Shown here: one piece after another, positions 1 through 13,300 of the stretch
How the letters are laid out: each line of letters opens with the position of its first letter
How positions within the stretch are numbered: the first letter of the stretch is position 1
Assembly (NCBI GenBank): GCA_036429605.1
Contig: CM071593.1
Location: 1-64,000, forward strand
DNA: 64,000 nt
Source of the DNA: Cladobotryum mycophilum
Lineage: Eukaryota > Ascomycota > Sordariomycetes > Hypocreales > Hypocreaceae
Direction of reading: 5' to 3'
Translations under genes and position numbers: made by a program
Notes under the pieces: generated by a model
Database searches by the model: none
Told to the model about the DNA's origin: nothing
Seen by the model: only the letters and a program-made list of their open reading frames with translations

Positions 1-264
1 TCTTAATCCGTCTTTCACAAGATGGTTCAGACTATGTTTTCAACTATTTTTTTATAATGTAAGTATGCATTTATTAGTAGCCTATACAATTACAAATTAA
101 ATTAGAAGGAGAATACTTAAGTATTTATATAAGAATACTCTTTAGTCGTTGAACGTTCTTATTAATAATAATAAGCTTCGCTTCAAGTTAGCTCAATAGC
201 TTTTCTTGAAATTCATCCTCTGTTTACCTTAAATTAGTTATAAATAAGGGGGACTAATCTCTTA
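1..264 (-). mobile_element. nad1 intron 1, group I (5' part only)
   Basis: Core-like elements are visible on the minus strand. The Q-like region (AACTTGAAGCGAAG) and the R-like GTTCAACGACTA lie near 140-200, and the S-like AACATAGTC lies near 25-40. The same arrangement recurs in atp9 i1, cob i4 and the rnl intron with rps3. No ORF is visible before the window edge. Confidence 0.75.
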
Positions 265-409
265 ATCCTACAGCATTTGGACCTAGTCTTCTTTGCATAC
301 TAGCCATAGTTTTTCTTTCTGCTACAGTTACGTATGCTACTGCTAATAATGCAGGCAGCAGTAATAATAAATTTTCAATAAGTGATATAATTGTTATCGG
401 TAACTTCAT
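265..409 (-). CDS. nad1: nad1 exon 1 (5' end of gene; rest is outside the window)
   Basis: Encodes the N-terminus of NADH dehydrogenase subunit 1 (complex I, inner membrane). Translation from the ATG at 409 gives a hydrophobic first helix and the family-typical stretch VTVAERKTMASMQRRLGP, then NAVG. Translation hits a stop just after this, and group I intron elements follow, so the exon ends near 265 and the remaining exons lie left of base 1. Confidence 0.9.
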
Positions 410-497
410 TTTATTATTGATTTTTACTTATTCTATAAATAATTTTCCCATTTTAATCATAAAAAGTTAATAATACTTTAATGTTAAAAAACAAAGA

Positions 498-905
498 TTA
501 ATGTCTATAAGAAGCGTTTAATCTTTTAAATTCATTAACTTTGTCTAGTATTTGTGAAGTATAATTAGGATTCTGTTCCTTTAATTTACTTTCTATTTCT
601 AATCCTTTTTGAAGTAAGTTGTTTACTTCTTGACCTCGTGTAGTAATTAAACGATCTATAATACCAATTCTTTTGCTAATTTTGTGGGCCTCATTCTCAG
701 ACATAGAACTAGGTACATCGATTGCCATATTACCATTTGTATCTGTAATAACGTTAATATTTGTACTTAATACAAGACTATTAAACTGATCTATAAAATC
801 GGTAAATTGAGGTAATAATTCGTTAATTTTCATTGTTATTTCAGTAAGTTCTACTATTGTGCTTTTCCTTCCTCCTCCGGAGGAAAAGGATAAATTATTA
901 AACAT
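498..905 (-). CDS. orf135, unknown protein between cox1 and nad1
   Basis: A free-standing ORF of 135 aa starting at the ATG at 905. I do not recognise it. It has no LAGLIDADG or GIY-YIG motif and no clear membrane segment. Its C-terminal half is charged and looks helical, with many Glu, Lys, Leu and Asn residues. Near the N-terminus it reads through a perfect GC-rich palindrome (CCTCCGGAGG, about 871-880) giving Ser-Ser-Gly-Gly-Gly, so that end may include an inserted hairpin. It lies just upstream of nad1 on the same strand and could be co-transcribed with it. It uses codons normally and has no internal stops. Confidence 0.55.
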   Translation of the reverse strand: MFNNLSFSSGGGRKSTIVELTEITMKINELLPQFTDFIDQFNSLVLSTNINVITDTNGNMAIDVPSSMSENEAHKISKRIGIIDRLITTRGQEVNNLLQKGLEIESKLKEQNPNYTSQILDKVNEFKRLNASYRH

Positions 906-1130
906 ATGAGGGTTAGGAGCTTTATTAGAAAATGTTGTGAATATATTTAACTTACCATTAATATAATCAACAAAAATATTTATAGGGATAAAATTTAATC
1001 AAAACATATCTTAAATTCGGTTAAATGCTATTTGTAATTATTTTTAAGTAAGTATTAAACTTTATACTTATAGATGCAAAAATAGCCAGAAATATTTTAT
1101 AATTAATAGACTATTTATTATTAGGGAATT

Positions 1131-1203
1131 TAGTCTCATCTTAGAATCGAACTAAGATAGTGATATTAGAAGTATCATGCTCTGCCATTGAGCTAATGAG
1201 ACT
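1131..1203 (-). tRNA. trnR: tRNA-Arg (anticodon TCT)
   Basis: Seven-base-pair acceptor stem AGTCTCA/TGAGACT, anticodon stem TGATA/TATCA around loop CTTCTAA, and a normal T arm. It lies between cox1 and orf135. Confidence 0.9.
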
Positions 1204-1330
1204 TGAAATACCTTATTTATAATCCTTGTAGATAAAATAAGAGATATTTCTTGCGGCTATAAAATATGCACGCTTTTTTTACAAAAGAAAACCTGTCTTT
1301 ATAAGTTATTTATTATTATACTTATAATAT

Positions 1331-4300
1331 TTAACTTTGTAAAGGTAAACTCACAAATGCGTGAGGTTTAGGAGGACTTGATAATCCTCATTCTAAACTA
1401 CTATAACTTCTATTTAAATTAGCTTGTAATATATCTGTGTAGAATCCAGGAGTTAATCAAGGATTTCTGCTGGCTACTTTACCGTCTACTAATTGTCTGT
1501 AAACGATATATAAGAATAGTCAAGCGGCTACTACACTTATTATAGATCCAAAACTACTAATTAAATTTCATCCAGCAAAAGCATCAGGATAATCACCTAT
1601 TCTTCTAGGCATACCTTGTAATCCTAAGAAATGTTGCGTTTTAGGCTAAGCATTGTAAAGTACTTACTTATAATTTATCTTTGTAACTATATATTTTTGC
1701 TCCGTAGGAGCGCAAGCTAGAGAATTTCCATTTTCAATAAGAATTTTTCTTGCAGGCAGGCTTCGCAAGCAAGCACGTATAAAAATTTACTTTAGCGTAT
1801 TTCAAAGCTTTTGATATACCACCGAATTTTACTAGTAATTCATGAGTATTGCTATCAAATACATAAATTGTTTTTCTATTGGAAATATCTCTAGGTATCA
1901 GTAAAAAGCCCTTATACTCAGCCTTGGCTATAGCAGCTCTGGCTACTTTACCATCAATTCGAAAATATTTAGCCATTTCTCTACCAGATTTAAACTCCAT
2001 TACTATCTCATTATCTTGATTGTAGACTATAATGTGTTTACGGATTTGATTATCTACTACAGGTTTTTCTTGATACTCGGCAAAATCCTCTGCAAGTAAT
2101 GATTCAAAAGATATTATAAGACTTGATTTATAAAGATATTTGTTATTAATGTAATTTAATAAAGTACTATGGCTAATTTGTAATCCTTTTAAAGCCTTAT
2201 TAATAGAAGAATAAACAATAGGGTGTTTATCTAGTGAATTAATATCATATACAAAAACTAAAAAACAATAATATTTATTATCCATATCTTCAAGATTATA
2301 ATTTAAACCATTAGCTATTTTATACGTCTTAAGGAATACAAGTAATCTGTTATAACCCTCAGAACCTACAGTAAATCTAGACAAGAATTTTTCAATTATT
2401 GAAATATCATTATCTAAATTATTTCCTCATTGAGGAGTAATATTAATAGAATGATCAGAAGGCATATTAAAATCCGTTCTATAATTATTCATTTCAGCTT
2501 TTAGATTAGTTATAACATCTAATAAATTTGAATTTTTAGTAAGTTTATAATTTTTTAATTGCGAAAATCCATTAGCTCACGCAACAAAGTTTAAATATTT
2601 TGTAGTATTTAAAGGATGATTAGAAAAAATCTCTATTAATAATTGAACCTCCTCTTGTTTAGAAATTTAAAACACACAATTAGAGTCAAATGTTCTAACA
2701 TTACCCATGTTTAAGTTTTCTTTTAAAAAATAAAGAACATTAAGATCATCAATATGGAGTTTAATTCTAAAAATAAAAGCAAAAGAGTTATGATCACGTT
2801 TAATAGAGAAGTTTCCTTCGGCGTCGGTAAAACCTCTAAATCATTCGAGAAAATCATAATTAATAGATTTAAGCTCAAGAGAATCAAACTTAGTAGATTT
2901 ACTAATAGTAGAATTACCATTCATACTGGTTTCCCATTCGTACTTCGTAGAAAAAGATCTCATATTAGTAACTTCATTATATGATACTCCAGGTTTTAAT
3001 AGATATTGTAATCTTAAAGCAGAAGAAGCTTGTATAGATTTTAAAAATAACATCAGATACAAAATGTTATTTTTGGTACTTTAAATTGTATTATGACACC
3101 TATGGACATACCTTTCATGGCTATATTTTGATAGGAATGTATCACTAATAATTCTAAAACTAATTTTCAAGCTTTTATTTTACATAGTTCGTACAAGATA
3201 TATAATAATTAAAAAATTAGGCTCAAGAGAATCAAACTTAATAGATTTATTAATATCAATATTACCTATTTCAGATAAGTTATTGTTTAGCGAACTAGTA
3301 GAGTATGAACGTTTAAATATTTGTGGACTCAAGCTACGTTTATTAGATGAAAAATATTTAAGTAAATCTAATTTAGATAAATTATCAATGCCTATTAATT
3401 TAGATCATATCACTACCCTATCTAAAATAAATCTATTAAATTATTAAAGATTTAGGTACTTGGCGCTTGATCGTTGAAGTTGCTTTCATGTTATTAATGA
3501 AAGATTACCTGCTGATTGGATGTAAAATGACTTAGGAGACCAAAACATCTTTCCAGCAATTTACCAAGTTTTTAAGGAAACAATTTTTCCTTTTACACTA
3601 CATAATTTCTATTGTAAGCCCCCAACCTTAAGAGGGAAGAATGTTACATTACGTTTATGGTTGGACTATATCTTAATTATTTAAAAAAATTAAATAATTT
3701 CCTTCGTGTAGTCTCTGAGGAACCTACTCACTATTAGGTCTAACATAAATAGTTTTGGTTTCCTGCTGATTGTCTAGATGCACTTAAGATTTTTACTTAC
3801 TTATATAAGTAAGTACTTAAGCTTTATGAGAGTTCCCAGCATATAGAAGGATTGGGAGGGGCTAATGAACCATTCTTATCTAGGTGTCGATTGTAATAGT
3901 CATTCTTCACCTTGAAGAGTAACTCATTTCCCTGTATCGAGGTTATTTTTTATATAACTCCATCTTACTTTAAATTGTTGCTTAGTAGCATTTATAGATG
4001 GAAAAACTAATTCTTTATCTGTTTTACTGTAACAAAAGACAAACTTTACTCCAATACCGTATTGTGGAGATAATTTACCTTTTCATCCTTTACTAGGATG
4101 ACTTTTATTTAAATAAGAATTTTTTATTCCTTCGCTAATAGCCATCTTTGTTTCTACAGAAGCAGTACTACCGAATTTTGGGTGATTTTCTTTACTGATA
4201 ATTTTCTTTAATTTATTAATTGTTTTAACACTATGCTTATAACCAAATGAATTACCTGCAGTAGTTAAAACATTATATTTAGGCTTATAATGATCTATTC

Positions 4301-7300
4301 ATTTTTGTTCTAAATTTATACAAATTTTAGGATCTTGCTTACAAAATTCTTTAATACCTAAAGAAAAATTTTCTAACCCATACTTTTTCATTGCTCTAAT
4401 TATTACTAATTTAGATGGTTTATCATTATTATAAGAATAATAGTAACTAACCATTCTTTTAGTTAAATTAATACTACTACCAACATATAATTCTTTAGTT
4501 ATATTATTAATAAAAACATATACACCTGATTTTTTTCTTAACTCACGATATATATCTTTTTTACTTTCCTCGACATTTTCAAAAAAAACAAGAAACTCTT
4601 CTGGTTCGTCTGTCGAACCATTTTTATAAGATTGACTATAAAATCTTTTTCCTACTTCAAAAATTTTTTTTACTCTAACCCCTATGAATAATAGTCAGAA
4701 TTGTACTTTGGCTAAATTCAAGTTGTAATTTAAACCTAACATTTTAGGTGATCAGAAGTATCATCCTGCAAACATTGCGAATACAGCACCCATACTTAAA
4801 ACGTAGTGGAAATGCATATATAATTAAAATATTTATATTATGTATTTAGATAGTTTTTTATTTTTTTTAGGTTTTTTTCTACAGATTTTAAATTATCTTT
4901 AAGAATTTTTATAACACTTATATATTCATTAAATAAAGTCCTAGATTCATCAGGGTAAAAATTCTCCTTTCCTTTCCCTATATTGATAACAATAGTTTTA
5001 AATTTTTTATCTTGATTGTCATAGGCTTTAAATTCGTATTGAGCATTTTTTAATTGATCAGAAACCGAAAAAGTAGGTACTTCTTTTATATCTATAGTCT
5101 CATTTCAATTTCTCTTTTTATTAAAAGAAGTTTGTATAGGCTTGACATCTAAATTATTATCATTTAAATTACTTTGAACTTTTAATATCTTTTCTTTTAG
5201 TTCAAAAGCTGTTTTTTTATTTTCTTTACTTTTTTTTATTAAAGAAAAAAGATATTTTAGAGTTCTGAGGATCCTTAGGATTTTGAGGACCCTTAAAACG
5301 CTTATAATCTAAAGATAATTTTAAATCTTTTATTTTATCTAGAATATTTATTTTCAGAACAAAATTTTTTAAATAATTTATTATAAAAATTCAAATTTTT
5401 TGTCCAATTACAACTAATAAACATAAATTGAAAAATAACAAACCAAGTAAAAAACATTTAATTATATTATATATTAAAGGGAAATTATGTTTGAATTCAT
5501 AATATTCTATAAATTTCTTATTTATAATAATTATTTTAATTAATGTTCCAATTAAAAAAGAAAATTTATATAAATATGTGCATATAATGTTATAATCACC
5601 TAAAAAAAATAAATATAACAACCTATAATAAAAAATATTCAAGAGTTAATATTTTTTACATCATCATAAATTTTTTCAATTAACAAATCCAATGCGAAAG
5701 CTATTTTTTTTGTAAAAAAATTAGTTTCGGATCTTTTTAAGTTAACCATAAAAAAAATTAAATATGAAGATATATTGTCATTAAACATATAAATAATAAT
5801 ATATTTATTAAATATATTTCTAATAATAGTTAAAACTAATTTAATTAAATTAAATTTAAAACTATTTAATAATAAATTAATTAATATATTTTTATAAAAT
5901 AAAATATTATTAATTAATAATGTGTTAAAACTCCATGAATTTCACTTATTAATAATTATAACGGCTATTATTAATAAACTTATTACACAATGCATAAGAT
6001 AATTATATATCCTGGACTGTATCTTTACCTGTAATAAACATCCTATTTATCTTTATAATAGATATTCTTCACAAAAGGAACTTTATATCATAAAGGATTA
6101 TCATATTTAATTCAATCTATTACAAAATTTGAATATATTTTATGCTCTAGACTATATTTAGGAGATGTTTTATATTTTCTAATTTCCATAAAAGGTTTAA
6201 TTTTAGTAACTCTATAGAATTTCATATCACAATATAATCTATTATGCATAAAATAATCATATATAAATAGCATACTATTAACGTTTTGAAATTTAAATGC
6301 GATATGTGTGAAGTTTTTAGGGGAACCTGACCCGGAATATTTTGTTTTTTTACGTTTAAGAATAGTTGGTTTACAATTTGGTATAATATTATCAAAATTT
6401 AATTTAGATGTATATTCATTATATTGAAATTCTAAATTACATTCTATTCTATTACCAGCATAATTAAATACTATGCTACCTTCAGTATCAATTAAACCTG
6501 CATAATAAGGATCACATTGTTTTATATTATAATTAGCTTCAATATAATCTAGATTATATAAATTACATGCCTCTTTAAAACCAGGTACTTTAATTCTAAT
6601 TAAGCCATTAATTTTATTAAGAATATACATCATATTTTCTTTAGTAGAAACTATATACATTGAATAAGGTTTATTTCTATCTGCTCTAATTTTACCCATA
6701 TGCAAATAATCTTGTATACGTGTTAATATTCTAATATCTCTATTATGTAATTTAATTCTAATTTGCTTAAGAATTCTTTTTTTCCTGTAGGATCTATTCT
6801 AATGTCAAAATTCCCATCACCATCTATTATACCCGCAAATCAACTCCAAAATGTATAATCTTCAGTATCAGGTAACTGACGTGCAGTCTCTGAGAATCCT
6901 TTACAGTTTTCTGCTGATTGTGTACCCATAAGTTTATAACTTATCGTAGTATTATTATTTTGACTATTTAAAAGAATATTATTCCTACTAACATCTAGTT
7001 TATAAAGATAAAACGTATTAATAAATAGTAAATAATACATAAATAATTCAGTTTCCAGCATATAGTCAGTTGCAAAATAATTCTTAATAGAAGATAAATT
7101 ATTCTGGCCCATTTGAGCTACAACGTAATAAGTATCATGGAATGCAATATCAAGTGACGCATTAGCTAACACAACACCACTTACGAATCTAATTCATTAA
7201 TCTTTCATAACTAAATATATAACCATTATAAATACTACCTATTTTAGCGTATTTTTTAATGATACTATGGTTTATATTTAAAGCTTCTTGAGCTTTGGTT

Positions 7301-10300
7301 ACCCCTTCGTATTTACATATGAAATTTCTATTAACATCATATACAAATACTGCTTTTCTAATGTGACTGTGATTATTAATATTTAATATTAATTCTTCAC
7401 ATTCTTTTGAAGTTCAATCAGATATTATTGGAGTATTATCTATACTAAGGGGTATGTTAGTAAAATACCATTCCCCTCTAAATATAGTTTGTTCTTTTAT
7501 AATATTAACTATCGTAGAATGGTTAGATTTAATTAATTTTGCTAAAGTGGAAACGGAAGGAAAAATAACCAATAATTCTTTAAATGAATCATATACATAA
7601 ACAGGGTAAGCTGACTTAGCTTCAAGAATTCTTACCTTACTTTCCATAGAATGACTTTTATTATAAAAAGGATTATTTTCACCTGTTAAAGCTCTGGCTA
7701 TTAAACTTTTAGTTTCATCACTATGTATTCTATTTTTAGCTAATTCAGATAATAATTCTTTAGTTTTCTCTGTATGTTTATAACCTAAAGAAGAATAACC
7801 TTGTTTTAATACGTTATAATGAGGCATTACATATGTAATATAATAAGTCTCTCTAATAGTTAAATTTTGAGGTTCTACATATTCTAATATTAGAAGAGTA
7901 AAGTTTTCTTGGTCATATTTAAGTAAAGCTTTTACGATAGGCATATTAATATTTTGTTTACTTTTTAAAAAAGTATTATTAAGATAATTTCTCATTCTAG
8001 AAGCTAAATTAATAGAACTTCCTACATAAGAATTACCATTAATTTTATTAATAAAACAGTACACACCTGATTTATCTTTTTGTTCTTTTAAGATATCAAG
8101 TCTATTTTCTTTAAAATTATCATATACTTTTAAAGGATTTAGATCTTTAGTGTTATTTTCAACATTAGAAGTAGAGTAAAAACGAATAGTACTTTTATTA
8201 TATAAAAAGTTAAATTTATGATTATATGAATGAATTAATGAATTTTGATTTCATGGACTATATCTTCCCTTAATTACTTTAAGGGGACTACGTTTAGTCT
8301 CTGAGGTTCCTACTAGGATATTTTTTTTAATCCGTTGGTTACCTGCTGATTGTTCAAAATTATACATTTTCACTAAGATAATATAAAATCCTAGTAGTAT
8401 AATTGTCAGAAGTTCCCAGCATATGGTAGTCTTTAAAGGGAGAGCCAAGTGGTTTAATAACCCTCCAATTGTAAACATGAATACAAAACCTAATGAGAAT
8501 AACATTGAAGGTGTCATTCTTATAGATCCTCCGTAGCATGTAGCTAATCATGAGAATATTTTAATTCCAGTAGGTACTGCAATAATTAATGTAGCAGCTG
8601 TGAAGTAAGCTCTTGTATCTACATCTAATCCTACAGTGTACATGTGATGCAAAACCGTTAATAAATATTTTCTATTTACCCATACAAAATTGTATGCTTC
8701 TTTCACAAGAAGTGTCGGACTATATCTTCATCTTTAAGCCTCTCCTGTTTTATTTGTCATACTATTATTTAAATTAATTTGTTTTTGCAGAGTTCTTACT
8801 TGTGATAATCCTTCATCAGTTAAATGTAATTTATTAGACACTTGGTTATGAACAGTTAATCATTTTTCAAAAGAAAGAGCTTTTTTAGTTTGTAATGGAA
8901 ATATTTTAAAGTATGCTATTACATCATTCAATGCTTTAAATCCAGTAGCTGTATAACGATAAACATTATCAGTTCCAGATCTTAATGTTACTTTACCGAA
9001 TCCAAATAATTCGTATACTTTATTTAGTATAACACTATCTTTTTGGTCTAATATATAACGCATTTTTATAACATGACCTAATGTATATCTTGAGTTTGCT
9101 GTAATAGATACATTAAAACATCCTTCAGCATCAGTAAACCCAGATAATCAGGCATCCTGCAATGTAACTGAAACAGGAGTATTATTTAACTTTATAGTTT
9201 CAGAACCAAAACGATTATTTAAAGCATTAACTCATAGAGCTAATTGTTCAATTCTATGGTTTAGAGCTAAATTACCATTAAATAAAAAAGCTAAAAGTAA
9301 AATATGTGAAGGGTTATCAACCATTCATCTATAAAAATCATTATTTTTACCACTCTTTCCTTGGGGGAAATGTTTAACAACACCTATGTTAAATTTAAAT
9401 TGTATTTTATGAAGTATATCACTTTCTTTTTGAGTAAGAACAAAACGAACTCTTTTACCTTCGTCATAGGTTTGAATAGCTCCATCTCCTTCTGCAAATC
9501 CAATAAATCAAGTTAATCATTCATCAGATAGATGGTCTCTATTTTTAAATAATGTACTATAATAAGCACGGAATGCGGAAAATTTAAAAGATGTTTCGCG
9601 TGTAGTCTCTGAGACGCTCTGTTTGTTATCCTTTAAGGAATACAGGGACAGATTGTCTGCTGATTGAGTATAGCTAATTAGATTTTTACCATGCAAGGTA
9701 CTAATTAGCACTAAACTGTTCCAGCATATAGCGAAATTAATTATATTCCCTATATCACTATAGGGTGAAGCCATCGTTACTCAACTTCATACTATAAATC
9801 CTAATATTCCAATAGACATCATAGCATAAACCATACCAATATAACCAAATATAGGTTTATTAGAATTAGCTGAGATTGTTGTACTAATTATACCAAAACC
9901 AGGGATAATTAAAATGTAAACCTCTGGATGTCCGAAGAATCAGAAAAGATGTTGGAATAATATAGGATCACCTCCTCCAGCTACTTCAAAGAATGATGTA
10001 TTAAAGTTTCTATCTGTTAAAACCATAGTTATTCCACCGGCTAAAACAGGTAATGATAATAATAATAATACAGCTGTTATCACTACTGCTCATCCAAATA
10101 AGGCTAATTTATGTAAACTTATTCCAGGTGTTCTCATATTAGATACAGTAGTTATAAAGTTTATTGCCCCTAATAAACTACTTACCCCTGACAAGTGTAA
10201 AGCAAAAATAGCTAGATCTACACTAGGTCCACTGTGACTTTGTAATCCAGCTAAAGGAGGATAAAGTGTTCAACCTGTACCTGCTCCACCTTCTATACAA

Positions 10301-13300
10301 GCAGAGAATATTAATAAAAGTAAACTAGGTGGTAATAATCAGAAACTAATGTTATTTAATCTAGGGAATCGTTTACAATGGTAGTTTCCTACCACCACGG
10401 ACTATGTCTTCACCCTTATTTAATGCAATAAGGGGCTTCGCGTGTAGTCTCTGAGGATCCTACTCATAATTTAAATTACTTTGGTTTCCTGCACATTCTT
10501 CCCATGTATACATAAGTGTTACGGCTAATACAGTTGAAAATACAACTTTGAAGCAATTAACTTCAATTAGAGGTCTATGTATCTGTTGACTGGATAATTA
10601 AATCCTATTTCGAGAGATTCTATGCATATAGCGAAGTAATAATTCAAAAGTTTACACTTTTGAACGGCATTCCCCATTTTGATAAAAATATAAGATATTA
10701 TAATATATTTATAAAGATAACTTATCTAAGTTATCTCAATTAAAATAAGTTCTTTGTCTATTCATGTTATTTCTAACATATTCTGTTTTATTTATACCTT
10801 CTTCTGTGTAATGTTTATTCTCAAACATTAATAAAACTATAGTTTGTCAGTCTTTATAGTCTAAATATTTACTAGAATATAGAGGGTACTTTTCTAGGTA
10901 ATCTATTATTATACCTAAAGATATTCTACTTGAAGCGGCTAAAATATAGTATTCATTACCGGTAGATTTATGGTTTCTAGTCAACAAGTTACAATTAAGA
11001 AAATTAGCTATATCAGTTAAGATTGGTGAATAACTATTATTAGTTATAGGATCTAATATTCTTTGTTCTATTCTTAATCTACAAGATATTTTTCTTTTTT
11101 TGCTCCATTTTCTAATTTAGTGTGTTGCACAGAAAAGCTTCCATCTGAATCTATAAAACCACTTAATCAACTGTCTTCGGACAAAGAACTATTTTTTAGA
11201 GGTAATTTAGTTATATTTGTACTATGATTTTTGTTTAACCAGTCTATTAAACTGTGAAGTTGATGGATTTTTGGAGTTCTTAATTCTCCATTTATTAAAT
11301 GAACTATTTTCTTTAAACCTATTACAGGTGAAACAACTAGTACACAAGCATTATCTTGTAATTTGTATCTAATGAAACCAGATCCAATTAATTCTAGTAA
11401 TTTCTTAGCTAAAGGTTCGTTTTTCATACCAAAAGTTATACAAAATCTTGGATTATGTTTCTTCTTTTCACTAGGGTTTTGTATTCAAATATGCCCATCT
11501 CCTTCAAATAAACCGGCTAAGTATCCTTTAAATTTATTATCTTTTAAATTATTACTATAATATCTTATATTTTTCTCAAGGTGGTCTGACTTATTTGCCA
11601 TATCAGGCCCACCAATCATTAAAGGCATTAAGAAATTCATTTTGTTGTAATCGTTAAATTACATTTGGACTATATCTTCATCCATTAAATGGAGTATAAC
11701 GTGTAGTCTCTGAGGATCCTAAATAAAAAGATGATTATTATCGTTTCCTGCGGATTATCCATTATGATTTTTATTAGTTTTAAGGGTCATGTACGTTTAA
11801 AAACATAAATTTTCATAACTCCTATAATAAAACTTTAGGAACTTCCCGCATATAGTTATATTTTATATGGTAATATTACTACTACCTTCGGCAATTTCTT
11901 TGTGTAAACTTTAATTATTAATAGAATCTAAATGAGAAAAATCAAATTCTTTACGATTATTGTTAAATTGATCTTTAATTTTTTGTACTTCCTTTATATC
12001 TTCAGCTGTTAAAGGTTTACCATTACGTAATTTAATTTGTTCAACTACATATTTTCAATCTTTATAAGCTAAATATTTTGAAGAGTATAAAGGATAACGA
12101 TCAAAATATTCTATAGTTTTTTGATGACTTTCTGAGCTATGAGATATAACTGAATAAGAATAAAAAATTTTATCTTTTTGTTCTCTAGATCTAGAATATA
12201 AATTAACATTTAAGTATCTTGCTATTTTGTCTAATATATCAAAATAACTTGTACCTCCTTGATTAATTGAAACTTCTCTATGATAATTTTGTCTTAATTC
12301 TATACGGAAAAAAGCTTGCACTCTTTTTGAAGTAATTACACCTTTTTTCTTTCTATCTGTTAAAGTTATACTAAAATTACCATCTCCATCTGTAAATCCA
12401 GCTAATCAACTATTACTGTCTATAGGAGATAAATCTAAATCTAAAGCTTGAATATTCATATCCATATTTTCATTATATCAAGCTATTGCACGATGTAATG
12501 CTTCTATTTTAGGTGTACGCATATAACCATTTATAATATGGATTATTTTTATAACGTCCCCACTATTTTGAATACTTCACAATACACAGCCTTGATTTTC
12601 TCTTTTATACACTTTACCTACTTGAGTAATAGATGCTAATTTATCCGCTAAAGGATTGTCATCTAAACTAAAGACTATAATTATTTTAGGTGCATATTTT
12701 TTAGCATTTGAATTTTTATCATGTACAGCAAATGAACCATCTGCTTCAATTAATCCAGCTAAATATGGACCTAATTTACTACGTAATAAATTTAAATTAT
12801 TTTTATCATTTAAAGATTCTGATATTAATGTTGTAAAAGTTTGTATTTTATTCTTACCGAATCCTCCAATTAATGCAGGCATACGTTTTACCATAAACTT
12901 TCGAAAATGTACGGACTATATCTTTATCTTTAGATATATTGAATATCTACTAAGATATTACACGTGTAGTCTCTGAGGAACCTACTCGATAAAAATGTTT
13001 AATGCTCTATATAAAGCCTAATTATCTTTGGTTTCCTGCTGATTGCCTAATCCTTTAAAATGTCACTGTATTCCACTGCTATTTGGTAGTCCGCGGTACT
13101 AGTTTTAAAGGCTCTAAAGGGTTTCCAGCATACAGTGAAAAGAAAGTAAAATATTTCTACTTTACCCGGCCATGCCTTTATTTAATCTTTATAAGTAAAT
13201 TTTCATTTTCCTCTATAATAACCTGATTTAACACCTTTTAAATATTCTCTAATAACTTGACGATCACCTTTTAAGTGATTAGCTAAACTATTTAATGATG

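Larger units (their letters stand above)
4815..7115 (-). mobile_element. cox1 intron 6, group I with two ORF cassettes
   Basis: Inserted after Tyr-Tyr-Val-Val-Ala of exon 6. P-, Q- and R-like elements lie at 6880-7070 and the S-like element (AAGATACAGTCC) near 6015, so the first ORF sits between R and S. A further 1.2 kb follows before exon 7 and holds a second ORF. At 5992/5993 the sequence ATG|CATTGTG imitates the true acceptor ATG|CATTTCC at 4814/4815. Confidence 0.8.

Noticed and set aside
2723..2984. Short ORFs on both strands in cox1 i8
   Set aside because: Shadows of the LAGLIDADG frame, which carries the recognisable motif.
3040..3090. An exon-like acceptor for the cox1 i8 ORF (AACATTTTG resembling CAACATTTC)
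   Set aside because: The phase does not match the upstream exon and the base before it is not G.
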